DNA of 64,000 bases from CAZIZT01 sp964544085 (GCA_964544085.1 CAZIZT010000028.1:49386-113385); one strand, 5' to 3'. Shown: positions 16,502-26,412, numbered from the stretch's first letter. Notes: a model not told the origin generated them from the sequence alone. Made by a program: numbers and translations.

Positions 16502-19500
16502 ATGCATGCAACAGCACTTGCGTACAAGCTTGCCGAAAGCAGGAAACACTCCCTTGTTCTTGTTGAAGATAATACTACCGTCGATGAGGTTGCCTCAGCA
16601 CTTGATTTCTTTTGTTCCTATTTTGGGAGAAGTGTTCGAGTAGGTCGTCTCTACGCCTATCAAATTCCTCCGGTTTCAGCTATAGAGCCCGATCGTAGTC
16701 TTGTGGCAGAGAGATTGAAATCCATTTACATGCTAATTGAACAGAACAGTTCAGATGTCGTTGTTGCGAGTGCCTTTTCTCTTGTGCAGCCTATGGTGGA
16801 TAAAGAGCAGTTCCTGGATTTGCTTGTTTTCTTAAGAAGGGGTGCTACCCTTGATCCAGCGACGCTTCAGCAGCGGCTTACAGAATCCTACTATCAGAGG
16901 GTTCAAAAAATCAGCAAACCCGGTGAATTTGCAAAGAGGGGTGGCATAGTTGATCTGTTTTCGCCTATGTACGACAAGCCTTTAAGGATCGAATTTTTTG
17001 ACGATGAAGTGGAGAGCATTCGCATGTTTCTCCCCTCCAATCAGCGTACCGTTGCTACCCTGGATGAAGCGATTGTTTTGCCGGCTTCAGAGTATGCCTA
17101 TAGAGAGGATAACTTCGGTTACTCTCTACTTGCCTCAAAATGCACCTACTTGGATGAGTATGCAGAGGGTATGGACGTGGCAGTAGCCTTTGATGGATCT
17201 TACCTTGATAGAGTCTTCGACAGCCTGAAACTCTATGTAAAAACGTACGGCGATGAGATATTTTTAAGCGTTGAACGAATAAAAGCGTTTTTAAAACGCA
17301 GCAAGAGGATTGAGTATGAGTTTGAGTATGAGACACTCTTTCCTGCTTCCCTTGATATTGGTACGAAGCTTCAAAGGATGCGCGAGGTGTCAGGGAAAGA
17401 GAGGGTTATCGTTGCCTGTGGATCTGATTTGAGAAAAAGAAGGGTGTTTGAGTTTTTGAGTGAAAAAGGCATCGTTGTAAAAACCGGTAAGCCTGATAAG
17501 CCAGGTATTTACCTTGTTGAAGGCTACTTAAAGAGGGGTTTAAGGGACAAAAGAAGGGGCGTTTCATTTGTTAGCTTTGAAGACCTTTTTGGAAAGGCAG
17601 TATCAAAGAGTATCACCGCTTTTAGCACAAAGAGAAAGAGCTTTGAGAAGGGTTCGCTTGTTGTACACAAACACCACGGTATTGGTATCTATCGCGGTAT
17701 CAGAAAGCTTGATATCGAGGGCATGAATCAGGATTTTATAGAGATAGAGTATGCTAAGGGTGATAGGCTTTACGTACCGGTCTATGCGGCAGAGAACATC
17801 TTCAGCTACCATGGCTCTGCCGAATTGAGCACTCTTGGTTCATCGAAATGGAAGGCAAAGAGCGAGAGCATAAAGCGTTCCATAAAGAAGATTTTAACTG
17901 AGCTAATAGCCACATATGCGAAGAGACAACTGGCAAGACGACCGTCGTTCGACGTTGATACGCTGTTTTACAAGGAGTTCGAGACGCTTTTCGAATACGA
18001 AGAAACGCCGGATCAGGCACAGGCGATTGAGGACATAAAGAGGGACATGTCTTCAGAGAGACCGATGGATAGATTGATATGCGGTGACGTCTCTTTCGGC
18101 AAGACGGAAGTTGCCATGCGTGCGTGTGCGATTTGTGTTTTCAATTCCCGCCAGGCTGTTGTTATGGTGCCCACAACCATACTATCCCTGCAGCACTACC
18201 GAACATTTCTCGAGCGTTTCTCTGATTTTCCTGTGAATATTGCCGTTTTGAATAGGTTCACAACAAAAGCACAAAGAGAAAAAATAAAAAGGGATTTAAA
18301 GCGAGGTGTGATAGATATCTTGATAGCAACACACTCTGTTTACTCTAAAGACATAGAGTTTGCAAACCTTGGTCTTGTTGTAATAGACGAGGAACAGCGT
18401 TTTGGCGTCAAGATAAAGGAGCATTTCAAGGCACGGTATCCTCATGTGGACATGTTATACTTAAGCGCCACGCCAATACCGAGAACGCTCAATATGGCAT
18501 TGAACGGGATCTTCGATATCAGTGTGATAAAGACACCACCGCTGGATAGAAAGCCCATAGAAACCTATGTACTCAAAAGAAAACAACAGGTCATACGTGA
18601 CGCGATACTCAGGGAGCTCTCAAGATCCGGCAGTGTCTATTTTGTTCACAATTCTATCGAAACTATAGGGGAGGTCAAAAGGGAACTTGAAGGGCTGGTT
18701 CCGTTTGCGAAGATGGAGATAATTCACGCAAAAATGCCCAAAAGCCATATAAAAAAGACACTTGAACGTTTCAATAATGGTGAATTTGAAATCCTGATCT
18801 CGACATCCATTATCGAGTCAGGGCTGAATATTAAAAGTGTTAACACAATAATCATTGACAATGCCGAGAGGTTTGGCCTGTCTGATCTTTATCAGTTAAG
18901 AGGAAGGGTTGGAAGAGCCGATAAGCAGGCTTACGCATATCTACTTGTGGGCTCAAAGCTGACGGATGATGCCAAAAAAAGACTTGCCTTTATGAAGGAG
19001 TTTATGGAAAGAGGCGTTGGCTTTAATCTTGCACTGAAGGATATGGAGATACGAGGCGGGGGCAACATTCTGGGTAAGGATCAATCGGGCAATATCAGGG
19101 CGGTTGGCTTTGAAACGTATGCATCGTTGATAGAGGAGGCTATCAGCGAGATGAAGGGTTCAGATGTACCAAGGGAAGTGGAGATCAGAAGCGTTTTTGA
19201 CGCTTATATTGATGATCAGTTTGCCACCGGGGATGAGAAGCTGGAGATTTACCGCATGATTTCTATGGCGAAAAGCCATGAAGAGCTGGATGAGATTGAG
19301 GAGCATATCAGGCAGGAGTATGGGCCACCACCTGAGTCGCTAAAGAATCTGTTTAGCCTTGCCGCAATCAAGATTGATGCAATGAAGGCTTACGTGAAGC
19401 GAGTTTCTATATCTTCGAAGATGCTAATGTTGGAGTTTTATATTGATGCTCGGATTGATACAGATAAACTTATACGGAATCTTGAGGAACACAATGGCAG

Positions 19501-19603
19501 GTTTGTTTCACAAACGGCTGTAGTTATAGACTCACCAGGCAGCGATTTGCGCGAAATCCAAGAGAAAATAAGAAATATCTTGCATGATGTAGCCGGTTTT
19601 TAG
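16502..19603 (+). CDS. mfd: Transcription-repair coupling factor
   Basis: 1033 residues, slightly shorter than the E. coli protein. Releases RNA polymerase stalled at lesions and recruits UvrA. UvrB-like module at the N-terminus, RNA-polymerase-interacting CarD-like domain (VVHKHHGIGIYRG, about 380-450), then the RecG-like translocase with Walker A GDVSFGKTE (the usual Gly is Ser but GxxxxGKT is kept), DEEQ box (VIDEEQRFGV), SATPIPRTL, and the QLRGRVGRA motif, followed by the TRCF C-terminal domain. The ATG at 16502 has little Shine-Dalgarno; another ATG at 16506 is out of frame. Confidence 0.97.
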   Translation: MHATALAYKLAESRKHSLVLVEDNTTVDEVASALDFFCSYFGRSVRVGRLYAYQIPPVSAIEPDRSLVAERLKSIYMLIEQNSSDVVVASAFSLVQPMVDKEQFLDLLVFLRRGATLDPATLQQRLTESYYQRVQKISKPGEFAKRGGIVDLFSPMYDKPLRIEFFDDEVESIRMFLPSNQRTVATLDEAIVLPASEYAYREDNFGYSLLASKCTYLDEYAEGMDVAVAFDGSYLDRVFDSLKLYVKTYGDEIFLSVERIKAFLKRSKRIEYEFEYETLFPASLDIGTKLQRMREVSGKERVIVACGSDLRKRRVFEFLSEKGIVVKTGKPDKPGIYLVEGYLKRGLRDKRRGVSFVSFEDLFGKAVSKSITAFSTKRKSFEKGSLVVHKHHGIGIYRGIRKLDIEGMNQDFIEIEYAKGDRLYVPVYAAENIFSYHGSAELSTLGSSKWKAKSESIKRSIKKILTELIATYAKRQLARRPSFDVDTLFYKEFETLFEYEETPDQAQAIEDIKRDMSSERPMDRLICGDVSFGKTEVAMRACAICVFNSRQAVVMVPTTILSLQHYRTFLERFSDFPVNIAVLNRFTTKAQREKIKRDLKRGVIDILIATHSVYSKDIEFANLGLVVIDEEQRFGVKIKEHFKARYPHVDMLYLSATPIPRTLNMALNGIFDISVIKTPPLDRKPIETYVLKRKQQVIRDAILRELSRSGSVYFVHNSIETIGEVKRELEGLVPFAKMEIIHAKMPKSHIKKTLERFNNGEFEILISTSIIESGLNIKSVNTIIIDNAERFGLSDLYQLRGRVGRADKQAYAYLLVGSKLTDDAKKRLAFMKEFMERGVGFNLALKDMEIRGGGNILGKDQSGNIRAVGFETYASLIEEAISEMKGSDVPREVEIRSVFDAYIDDQFATGDEKLEIYRMISMAKSHEELDEIEEHIRQEYGPPPESLKNLFSLAAIKIDAMKAYVKRVSISSKMLMLEFYIDARIDTDKLIRNLEEHNGRFVSQTAVVIDSPGSDLREIQEKIRNILHDVAGF

Positions 19604-19609
19604 TATAAT
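19604..19609 (+). promoter_or_regulatory. Possible -10 box for an internal promoter before surA
   Basis: A perfect TATAAT follows the mfd stop codon directly and lies about 30 bases before the surA ATG. The -35 region is poor (TTGCAT at 19580-19585, 18-base spacing), so this is only a candidate. Confidence 0.35.
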
Positions 19610-19641
19610 CCAACGATGGAATTCTTAGGGGTGTGTCTGCA

Positions 19642-20499
19642 ATGAAAAAGTTGATATTTTTTTATCTTATTACAATAGCGGTTGCTGGTTTATCTCTATC
19701 TTCTTACGCCAGGGTTGTGGATAAGATTATAGCCACTGTAGAGGGCCAACCCATTACTACCTATGAGCTGAAAAACATAGCCGGTTTCTACAGGAATACG
19801 CCCAATCTTCTTAATGTCGTGATAGATGACTATGTTATTATGTATCATGCAAAGAAACTCGGAATAGATGTTACGGATAAGGACGTTAATAGATTTATTA
19901 AGAATGTTGCTGTCAGAAACGGTATGAGTGTAGATGAGTTTCTAAAAAGACTTAAAGATAGTGGAATCGATTTGCATTACTACAGGCTCGGAGTAAAACT
20001 GCAGCTTTACAGAAGAAAATTTGCCATGCGGATGTTCGGTGGTTCCATACGTATAAGCGATGCTGATATTCAGCGCTACTTCAAGTTGCATAAGGGCGAG
20101 TTCAAGAGCACTCCGGTGCTGGTTATGAGTATAATTGCCGTGAAAAACAGGGACCTTGCGGATAAGATTTATTCGATGGTTCATGATAACCCGTCTCTGT
20201 TTGGAAAGTTGAAGAGGCTCTACTCGACGGATAAGACACCCTCGAAGGCGATTCCACTAAACGCCTTCAATACCAGCATCAGATCGCAGCTTGCCACCTT
20301 AAAACCCGGTGAAATCAGTCCAATCATTGAAGCAAACGGCACTTATTATATCGTCAAACTCCTTAGAATTGAGAAAGAAGAACCAGGTGCGCTGAAGAAC
20401 CAGATTAAAGATGTGCTGTTTGCAAAGAGAATTGAAGCCAAGCTGAATAGCTGGCTAAAAATGGTCAAAGCAAGAACGGATATTGAGATCTTTGAATGA
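19642..20499 (+). CDS. surA: SurA/PpiC-type periplasmic chaperone or peptidyl-prolyl isomerase
   Basis: 285 residues from the ATG at 19642 (a GTG at 19633 is in frame, but TTAGGGGTG fits the ATG). The signal peptide ends at SYA. The mature start RVVDKIIATVEGQPITTYEL is the SurA_N signature; a helical domain follows, then a compact parvulin-like domain with AIPLNAF, LKPGEISPIIEANGTYYIVKLL and a C-terminal helix. It helps fold outer-membrane proteins. Only one, rather diverged, PPIase domain is visible, so it may be mainly a chaperone. Followed by rqcP-like, pdxA and rsmA, recalling the enterobacterial surA-pdxA-ksgA order. Confidence 0.85.
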   Translation: MKKLIFFYLITIAVAGLSLSSYARVVDKIIATVEGQPITTYELKNIAGFYRNTPNLLNVVIDDYVIMYHAKKLGIDVTDKDVNRFIKNVAVRNGMSVDEFLKRLKDSGIDLHYYRLGVKLQLYRRKFAMRMFGGSIRISDADIQRYFKLHKGEFKSTPVLVMSIIAVKNRDLADKIYSMVHDNPSLFGKLKRLYSTDKTPSKAIPLNAFNTSIRSQLATLKPGEISPIIEANGTYYIVKLLRIEKEEPGALKNQIKDVLFAKRIEAKLNSWLKMVKARTDIEIFE

Positions 20500-20762
20500 G
20501 GCTTGACCGTTATCTCAAAGAGACACGGATCATCAAAAGAAGGACGCTGGCGAAGGAGATGTGTGAAGAGGGTTTCGTTTTCGTTAACGGCAAGAAGGCA
20601 AAGGCATCTCATGAGGTTAAACCAGGCGAAGAGATAGAGGTCTTCTTTAAAATCAAGAAGGTAACCTATCGCGTAAAGGATATCCCTCAGAAAGGTACTC
20701 CAAAATCCGACTCAGGAAGATATTACGAGGTGATAAATGAATCATACTATGATGGACAGTAG
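20496..20762 (+). CDS. rqcP: S4-domain RNA-binding protein, RqcP (YabO)-like
   Basis: 88 residues, a single S4 domain. MRLDRYLKETRIIKRRTLAKE...VNGKKAKASHEVKPGEEIEV follows the Bacillus RqcP/YabO pattern closely from the first residue, and the length matches. RqcP stabilises peptidyl-tRNA on split 50S subunits so that RqcH can add alanine tails. E. coli HslR (Hsp15) is the related alternative. No rqcH gene is in the window. It overlaps surA (ATGA) and pdxA by 26 bases. Confidence 0.75.
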   Translation: MRLDRYLKETRIIKRRTLAKEMCEEGFVFVNGKKAKASHEVKPGEEIEVFFKIKKVTYRVKDIPQKGTPKSDSGRYYEVINESYYDGQ

Positions 20763-21765
20763 ACCTGTTATTGGTGTGACAATGGGTGATCCTTCCGGCA
20801 TAGGACCGGAGGTTATTATCAAGTATCTTCTATACGAGACCACTAACAAGGATAGGATTGTTGTTTTTGGTGCCAAAGAGGTGTTTGATTACTACCTTAA
20901 TTTATTCGGCATAGGCATGCATATAAATGTGATTGAGTCACCCGAGAGAATAAAGGATGATTTCAGGGACGGGGAGTTGAACATCGTCCAGTCCCAGGAA
21001 TTTGATATGTCCAAATTCGAAGTAGGTAAACTCAGCTCGTATTCTGGTCTTTGGGCGTACAGATGCGTGGAAAGTGCCATAGATGCGGCAATAGCTTCGC
21101 ATGTGGATGCCATTGTTACAGGACCACTGAACAAAAAAGCAATGAATATGGCAGGGTTCAAATACAACGGTCATACAGAGATTCTTGCTAAAAAGACCAA
21201 CACCAAGGACTACGTCATGATGCTTGCATCCAAACGTTTCAGGGTCGCTCTTGTAACGACGCATGTGGCTTTAAGGGATGTTCCACCGATGATAAAGAAA
21301 GACAGAATAGTGAAAACCATAGAGATTGTTGATAGGGATCTGAAGAAGTGGTTTGGTATAGACAAACCAAGGATAGCCGTAAGCGCCTTGAATCCTCATA
21401 ACTCGGATGGCGGTTTAATGGGTGATGAAGAGGAAAGAGAGATTATTCCTGCTGTTGAAGAGGCCAGATCCAGAGGTATCGATGTTTACGGGAGTTTTTC
21501 GCCTGATACGCTTTTCATAAAGAACAGGCGAAGTCAGTACGACTGTTTTGTGGCTATGTATCACGATCAGGGATTGATACCGTTGAAGGTTCTTTACTTT
21601 GACAGCAGCGTGAATATTACGCTGGGCATACCGATTATCAGGACATCACCGGATCACGGTACAGCCTTCGATATTGCAGGCAAGCTAATAGCCAACCACA
21701 AGAGCATAACGGAGGCTATCCGGCAAGCCCACAGAATGGCCAGATGGAAGCAAAGAAATCATTAG
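20737..21765 (+). CDS. pdxA: 4-hydroxythreonine-4-phosphate dehydrogenase
   Basis: 342 residues. NAD-dependent step of the DXP-dependent pyridoxal phosphate pathway. Family motifs: GVTMGDPSGIGPEV, TGPLNKKAMNMAGFKYNGHTE, the metal-binding histidines in TTHVALRDV and NPHNSDGG, and YHDQGLIPLK. The ATG at 20737 is chosen over those at 20749 and 20752 because AGGTGA lies just upstream. It overlaps rqcP-like at the front and rsmA by 22 bases at the end. Confidence 0.95.
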   Translation: MNHTMMDSRPVIGVTMGDPSGIGPEVIIKYLLYETTNKDRIVVFGAKEVFDYYLNLFGIGMHINVIESPERIKDDFRDGELNIVQSQEFDMSKFEVGKLSSYSGLWAYRCVESAIDAAIASHVDAIVTGPLNKKAMNMAGFKYNGHTEILAKKTNTKDYVMMLASKRFRVALVTTHVALRDVPPMIKKDRIVKTIEIVDRDLKKWFGIDKPRIAVSALNPHNSDGGLMGDEEEREIIPAVEEARSRGIDVYGSFSPDTLFIKNRRSQYDCFVAMYHDQGLIPLKVLYFDSSVNITLGIPIIRTSPDHGTAFDIAGKLIANHKSITEAIRQAHRMARWKQRNH

Positions 21766-22484
21766 GTCAGCATTTTTTAAGGGATGCTACCGTTGCAAGA
21801 AGGATTGTGGAGCAACTCAAAGGCGCAACAAGCATCGTTGAAATTGGTGGCGGCAAGGGGGCTTTAACAAGATGGCTGGTGGAACTTGGCGTACCAGTAA
21901 GGGTGGTGGAGATAGATAGAAAACTCGCTGAATTTCTGAAGCGCCACTTTGCCGAAAAGGGTGTTGAAGTCTTTTGTGCTGATGCAACCTCGTTTGTTCT
22001 TCCGCATAAGTGTTCGGTAGTTGGGAATCTGCCGTACAATGTTGCCAAAAGGATTATTGCCAATATGGCTAAACAGAGGCAGAATATAGAGAAGATGGTA
22101 TTTATGGTGCAAAAGGAGGTAGCCAATACCATTGTAGCACAGCCAGGCACTCCGGATTACACAAGGTTTTCCGTTTTTGTGCAACTGTATTTCAAGGTAA
22201 ATAGGCTTTTTGATGTGCCAGCCGGGGCATTTGTACCCAAACCAAAGGTGGTTTCGAGTGTTGTGTCATTCTACCCGTATGAAACAAGCTGCCTGGGCAT
22301 AGAACCCGACGAGGGTTTCTTTAAGTATCTGTCGTCTCTCTTTGCTCATCCAAGAAAGAAGGTAAGAAACAATTTAAAAGGTTTGATCTCGGGCGATTGC
22401 TCATCCGGGTTTTTAGATAAAAGACCTGGCGAGCTAACTATAGAGGATATCTACCGTTTATATAAGGAGTGCATCGATGAATAG
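21744..22484 (+). CDS. rsmA: 16S rRNA dimethyladenosine methyltransferase
   Basis: 246 residues, slightly short. Dimethylates the two adjacent adenines near the 3' end of 16S rRNA. SLGQHFL start, SAM-binding VEIGGGKGALT (the usual GxGxGxLT with an Ala), VVEIDRKL, and the catalytic NLPYNVAKRI are present, with a C-terminal helical domain. Starts inside the end of pdxA and its stop overlaps the rnj ATG by 8 bases. Confidence 0.94.
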   Translation: MEAKKSLGQHFLRDATVARRIVEQLKGATSIVEIGGGKGALTRWLVELGVPVRVVEIDRKLAEFLKRHFAEKGVEVFCADATSFVLPHKCSVVGNLPYNVAKRIIANMAKQRQNIEKMVFMVQKEVANTIVAQPGTPDYTRFSVFVQLYFKVNRLFDVPAGAFVPKPKVVSSVVSFYPYETSCLGIEPDEGFFKYLSSLFAHPRKKVRNNLKGLISGDCSSGFLDKRPGELTIEDIYRLYKECIDE

Positions 22485-24132
22485 ATTTGTAAGAATTATC
22501 CCACTTGGAGGTTTGAGGGAGGTAGGCATAAACTCGACTGTTTTTGAGACTGAAAACGATATGGTTTTGATGGATGCGGGTCTGATGTTCCCCGAAGAGG
22601 ACATGCTTGGCGTAGATATTGTTATACCGGATTTCAGCTATGTGTATGAAAACAAGGAAAAGTTTAGAGCCTTAGTGCTGACCCATGCCCATGAAGACCA
22701 TGTTGGCGCAATTCCCTATCTTTTGCAGAATGTTAGGGTACCAATATATGGCACAAAACTGACATTGGGATTGGTGAAAGAAAAGCTCAAGGAATTCAAG
22801 ATAGAGAATGTTAAGATGGTCGAGATTCGCGCCTCTGAGAAGTTCAGAATAGGTGATTTTGAATTTGAGCCGATAAGAACAACCCACTCTATAGTGGATG
22901 GTGTGGGTTTTGCAATTACAACGAGTGTGGGAACAATTATACATACTGGAGATTTCAAGATAGACCAGACACCTGTAGATGGAAAGCCATTTGATATTCT
23001 GAAATTCGCCGAATACGGCTCGAAGGGTGTTAGGCTTCTGATGAGCGATAGCACGAATGCCAACGTGCCTGGGTATACGGGTTCGGAAAGGAACATAAAA
23101 CGCGCCTTCAGTGAGATATTTGCCAATGCAAAGGGCAGAATACTGCTTGTGACATTTGCATCCAACATCCATAGGATACAGCAGGTGATAAATACCGCTG
23201 TTGAAACAGGCAAGAAGGTATGCATTACGGGTAAAAGCATGCTTCAGAATGCAACAATAGCAAGACAGCTGGGTTACCTTGAGGTTCCTGAGGGCGTATT
23301 GATAACGGAAGGTGAGATAAACAACTATCCTGAGCATAAGGTTGTTGTGGTAACAACTGGCTCACAGGGCGAACCTATGAGTGGTCTTTCGCGTATCGCC
23401 TTGGGTGAACACAAGCGCATAAAAATAAAACCAACGGATACTGTTGTAATATCAGCCAAGGCGATACCCGGCAACGAGAGGGCGGTGCTGAAGATAATCA
23501 ATTCTCTCATGAAAAAGGGCGCTGATGTGTACTTTTCGGGTAATTCCGATGTGCATGTTTCGGGTCATGCTTCCCAGGAGGAGCTTAAACTAATGATAAA
23601 CATGGTCAGGCCGGAGTTTTTCATGCCCATCCATGGGGAATACATGATGCGCAGACAGCACGCTAAGATTGCCGAATCTCTTGGCATAAGTCCGGATAAA
23701 ATCTTCAATGTAGACAATGGCGATGTGCTGGAACTTAGAGCTGATGGTATGAGAAAGGTTGGAACCGTTAGAACCGGAAGGGTCTTCGTTGATGGAAAAG
23801 GTGTCGGTGATATTGAGGATCTTGTTCTAAGAGACAGGATGCGACTATCTACAGATGGCTTTGTTGTGATTATTGCTCTTGTAAATGCCACGACAGGGGA
23901 GTTGCTGAGTGATCCTGAAATAATAACAAAGGGCTTACTTGATGAGGATAAATCCCAGAAGCTTCTCTATGAGGCGACAATGATGATCAAGAATCTGATA
24001 AATCAGAGTGATATAAATCTGAAAACCGACGCCTTTGAGATCAAGAAGAAGATTCGCAAGGCTATGAACAAGTTTCTATACAAAAAACTGATGAGAAACC
24101 CTATGGTTTTACCGATAATTATGGAAGTGTGA
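22477..24132 (+). CDS. rnj: Ribonuclease J
   Basis: 551 residues. Metallo-beta-lactamase/beta-CASP ribonuclease with 5'-3' exo- and endonuclease activity in mRNA decay and RNA maturation. The zinc motif is HAHEDHVGA, followed by HTGDFK, the SDSTNA segment, FASNIHRIQQ, and the HVSGHA and MPIHGEYMM beta-CASP histidines. The C-terminal domain is present. Its presence argues against a gammaproteobacterial host. Confidence 0.96.
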   Translation: MNRFVRIIPLGGLREVGINSTVFETENDMVLMDAGLMFPEEDMLGVDIVIPDFSYVYENKEKFRALVLTHAHEDHVGAIPYLLQNVRVPIYGTKLTLGLVKEKLKEFKIENVKMVEIRASEKFRIGDFEFEPIRTTHSIVDGVGFAITTSVGTIIHTGDFKIDQTPVDGKPFDILKFAEYGSKGVRLLMSDSTNANVPGYTGSERNIKRAFSEIFANAKGRILLVTFASNIHRIQQVINTAVETGKKVCITGKSMLQNATIARQLGYLEVPEGVLITEGEINNYPEHKVVVVTTGSQGEPMSGLSRIALGEHKRIKIKPTDTVVISAKAIPGNERAVLKIINSLMKKGADVYFSGNSDVHVSGHASQEELKLMINMVRPEFFMPIHGEYMMRRQHAKIAESLGISPDKIFNVDNGDVLELRADGMRKVGTVRTGRVFVDGKGVGDIEDLVLRDRMRLSTDGFVVIIALVNATTGELLSDPEIITKGLLDEDKSQKLLYEATMMIKNLINQSDINLKTDAFEIKKKIRKAMNKFLYKKLMRNPMVLPIIMEV

Positions 24133-24135
24133 GAT

Positions 24136-26397
24136 ATGAAGGAGAATAAGAATTTTATGAAGCGCTATTTCAAACCGTTCAATATTATTCTGCTATTCGC
24201 AGGCGTGGTGGTGTTACTATCTCTTGTTTCGTACAATCCGGCTGACAATTTCTACCCACACCATGTGATTCATAATTTTATGGGTTTGCTCGGCGCTAAG
24301 GTTTCTTCTTTTCTGTTGTCCAATTTCGGTGTTGCGGCTTATTTTGTGCCTATATTCTTAATGCTGTCAACATTTTCTTTAGCGGTTTCATCTGCCAAGT
24401 TTGTTAGGGCTGTTCTGTTTGCGTTCATCTTTTTGATCATTGCCGATGTGGTTCTGTATGTGCTTGTGCCCATTGATCGGCAACATATGCTTCAGAGAGG
24501 TTTCTATCTGTGCGGAAGCGGTGGCTATACCATAGGACCCGTTGTAAGGTATATCCTTGGCAGGGTGGGTGTATTCGTTATTGTTGTTCCGCTTGGTCTT
24601 GTTGTGCTTTATTTCACAATCAAGGAACCACTCCTTATGTTTTTGAGTTTGCTCAGGCTTGATGATACTGATAAGAAAAAACGTTCAACTATCAAACGCA
24701 AAAAAAAGCAGAAGAGTTTTGAGGATGAGCTTGTTGAAAAGATAATGGACGATGAAGGGCCTGTGGCTACAGTTGAAGAACCGGCTGTTGAGGAGCAAAG
24801 GGAACTTGAACCATCGGATGAGGTTGTCTATGAGGAAGCTGAAGGTGTAGATAGTGAAAGCGAAAAGCAGCCGGATTTGTCTCAAAAACCCACCATAGCT
24901 CAAAAACCCACCATAGAAAGACAGGTTACCGAGGAGAAGAAGCAGAAGAGCAATCTGAAAGCACCTAAGGGACGTGTAGAAAAAAAGACATCCGATGGTT
25001 ATGAACTGCCTTCCCTTGAGCTGCTTGAAGAGCCCATATCGATTCAGACAGACATAGTTGAAGATGAAATATACAAAAACGCTCGTCTTCTTGAAGAAAA
25101 ACTGAAGAACTTTGGTGTGGAAGGCAGGGTTGTAAACGTGCGACCAGGCCCTGTTGTTACGATGTATGAGTTCAAGCCCAAATCAGGTATCAAGATTAGC
25201 AAGATAGCCAATCTATACAACGACCTTGCCATGGCAATGAAGGCTATATCTGTCAGGATTGTGGCACCGATACCGGGTAAGGCGGTTGTTGGTATTGAGA
25301 TATCCAATCCCAAACGAGAGACGGTCTATATGCGTGAGATACTCTCATCGAGGAACTTTATCAATTCCCACTCCAAACTTACGCTTGCGCTTGGAAAGGA
25401 TATAGTGGGCAACTCATTTGTTACAGATCTATCCAAAATGCCCCATCTGCTAATTGCAGGCGCCACCGGAAGCGGAAAGAGTGTTGCCGTAAACGCTATG
25501 ATAATCAGCATTCTCTATAAAGCAACGCCACAGGATGTTCGATTTGTTATGATAGACCCCAAGATGCTTGAGTTGTCCATATACGATGGAATTCCACATA
25601 TGCTTATGCCCGTTGTCGTGGATCCAAAGGAGGCAAGTGGTTCTCTGGCTGCTCTTGTGAGTGAAATGGAGACCCGCTACAAGATGATGAGTGAAGTGGG
25701 TGTGAGGAATATCGATGGATTCAACGCTAAGGCGAAACGTGGTCTGATAGAATATTCACGCATGCCTTACATAGTTGTTGTGATTGATGAGCTTGCAGAT
25801 CTGATGATGGTGGCTGGTAAGAAGGTGGAAACACATATTGCCCGACTGGCTCAGATGGCGAGGGCAGCCGGTATTCACATGATTGTGGCAACACAAAGGC
25901 CCAGCGTGGATGTGCTAACTGGCCTTATCAAAGCGAATTTCCCTGCGCGAATATCGTTCAAGGTATCATCCAAGGTTGACTCAAGAACCATTCTCGATAC
26001 GCAGGGGGCAGAGACGCTCCTTGGCAGGGGGGATATGCTCTTTCTTCAGCCTGGCTCATCTTCACTTGTCAGGGTTCATGGCGCTTTTATCAGTGATGAT
26101 GAGATCAAGAGAGTTACGGATTTTGTCAAATCTCAGGGTTCTCCGGAGTATAATGAAGAGCTGATTAACGCAACGAAAGAGGCAAGTGGCATAAAGGAGG
26201 ATGAAGAGATAGAGCTGGACGAGATGTTTGAAGCTGCCGTTGAGATAATTAGAGAAGGGGGAAGTCCAACCATTTCGTATATCCAGAGAAAGCTCAAGAT
26301 CGGGTACAACAGAGCCGCAAGAATTGTTGAACAAATGGAGAAAAAAGGTATACTGTCAAAACCTGACGAGAGGGGTAAAAGGGAAGTCTTGATTTAG
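24136..26397 (+). CDS. ftsK: DNA translocase FtsK/SpoIIIE
   Basis: 753 residues. Four N-terminal membrane segments (about 10-165) anchor it at the septum; a charged Glu/Lys-rich linker (about 170-290) contains a short tandem repeat; then the alpha/beta motor with Walker A GATGSGKSVAVN, VVIDELADLMM and ATQRPSVDV; and a C-terminal winged-helix gamma domain (about 685-753, PTISYIQRKLKIGYNRAARIVEQ) that reads KOPS-type signals. Segregates chromosome termini during division. Three bases after rnj. Confidence 0.96.
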   Translation: MKENKNFMKRYFKPFNIILLFAGVVVLLSLVSYNPADNFYPHHVIHNFMGLLGAKVSSFLLSNFGVAAYFVPIFLMLSTFSLAVSSAKFVRAVLFAFIFLIIADVVLYVLVPIDRQHMLQRGFYLCGSGGYTIGPVVRYILGRVGVFVIVVPLGLVVLYFTIKEPLLMFLSLLRLDDTDKKKRSTIKRKKKQKSFEDELVEKIMDDEGPVATVEEPAVEEQRELEPSDEVVYEEAEGVDSESEKQPDLSQKPTIAQKPTIERQVTEEKKQKSNLKAPKGRVEKKTSDGYELPSLELLEEPISIQTDIVEDEIYKNARLLEEKLKNFGVEGRVVNVRPGPVVTMYEFKPKSGIKISKIANLYNDLAMAMKAISVRIVAPIPGKAVVGIEISNPKRETVYMREILSSRNFINSHSKLTLALGKDIVGNSFVTDLSKMPHLLIAGATGSGKSVAVNAMIISILYKATPQDVRFVMIDPKMLELSIYDGIPHMLMPVVVDPKEASGSLAALVSEMETRYKMMSEVGVRNIDGFNAKAKRGLIEYSRMPYIVVVIDELADLMMVAGKKVETHIARLAQMARAAGIHMIVATQRPSVDVLTGLIKANFPARISFKVSSKVDSRTILDTQGAETLLGRGDMLFLQPGSSSLVRVHGAFISDDEIKRVTDFVKSQGSPEYNEELINATKEASGIKEDEEIELDEMFEAAVEIIREGGSPTISYIQRKLKIGYNRAARIVEQMEKKGILSKPDERGKREVLI
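24881..24916 (+). repeat. Perfect 18-bp tandem duplication in the ftsK linker
   Basis: CTCAAAAACCCACCATAG occurs twice back to back (24881-24898 and 24899-24916), encoding a repeated QKPTIA/QKPTIE unit in the disordered linker of FtsK. In frame, so it only lengthens the linker. Confidence 0.9.
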
Positions 26398-26412
26398 GTG
26401 GAGGTAGGCAAA

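Noticed and set aside
22672..23337. 221-codon minus-strand open frame inside rnj
   Set aside because: Shadow of RNase J codons; low-quality composition and no ribosome site.
26380..26412. Lysine riboswitch before lysC
   Set aside because: Only 15 bases separate ftsK from lysC; no room and no conserved elements.
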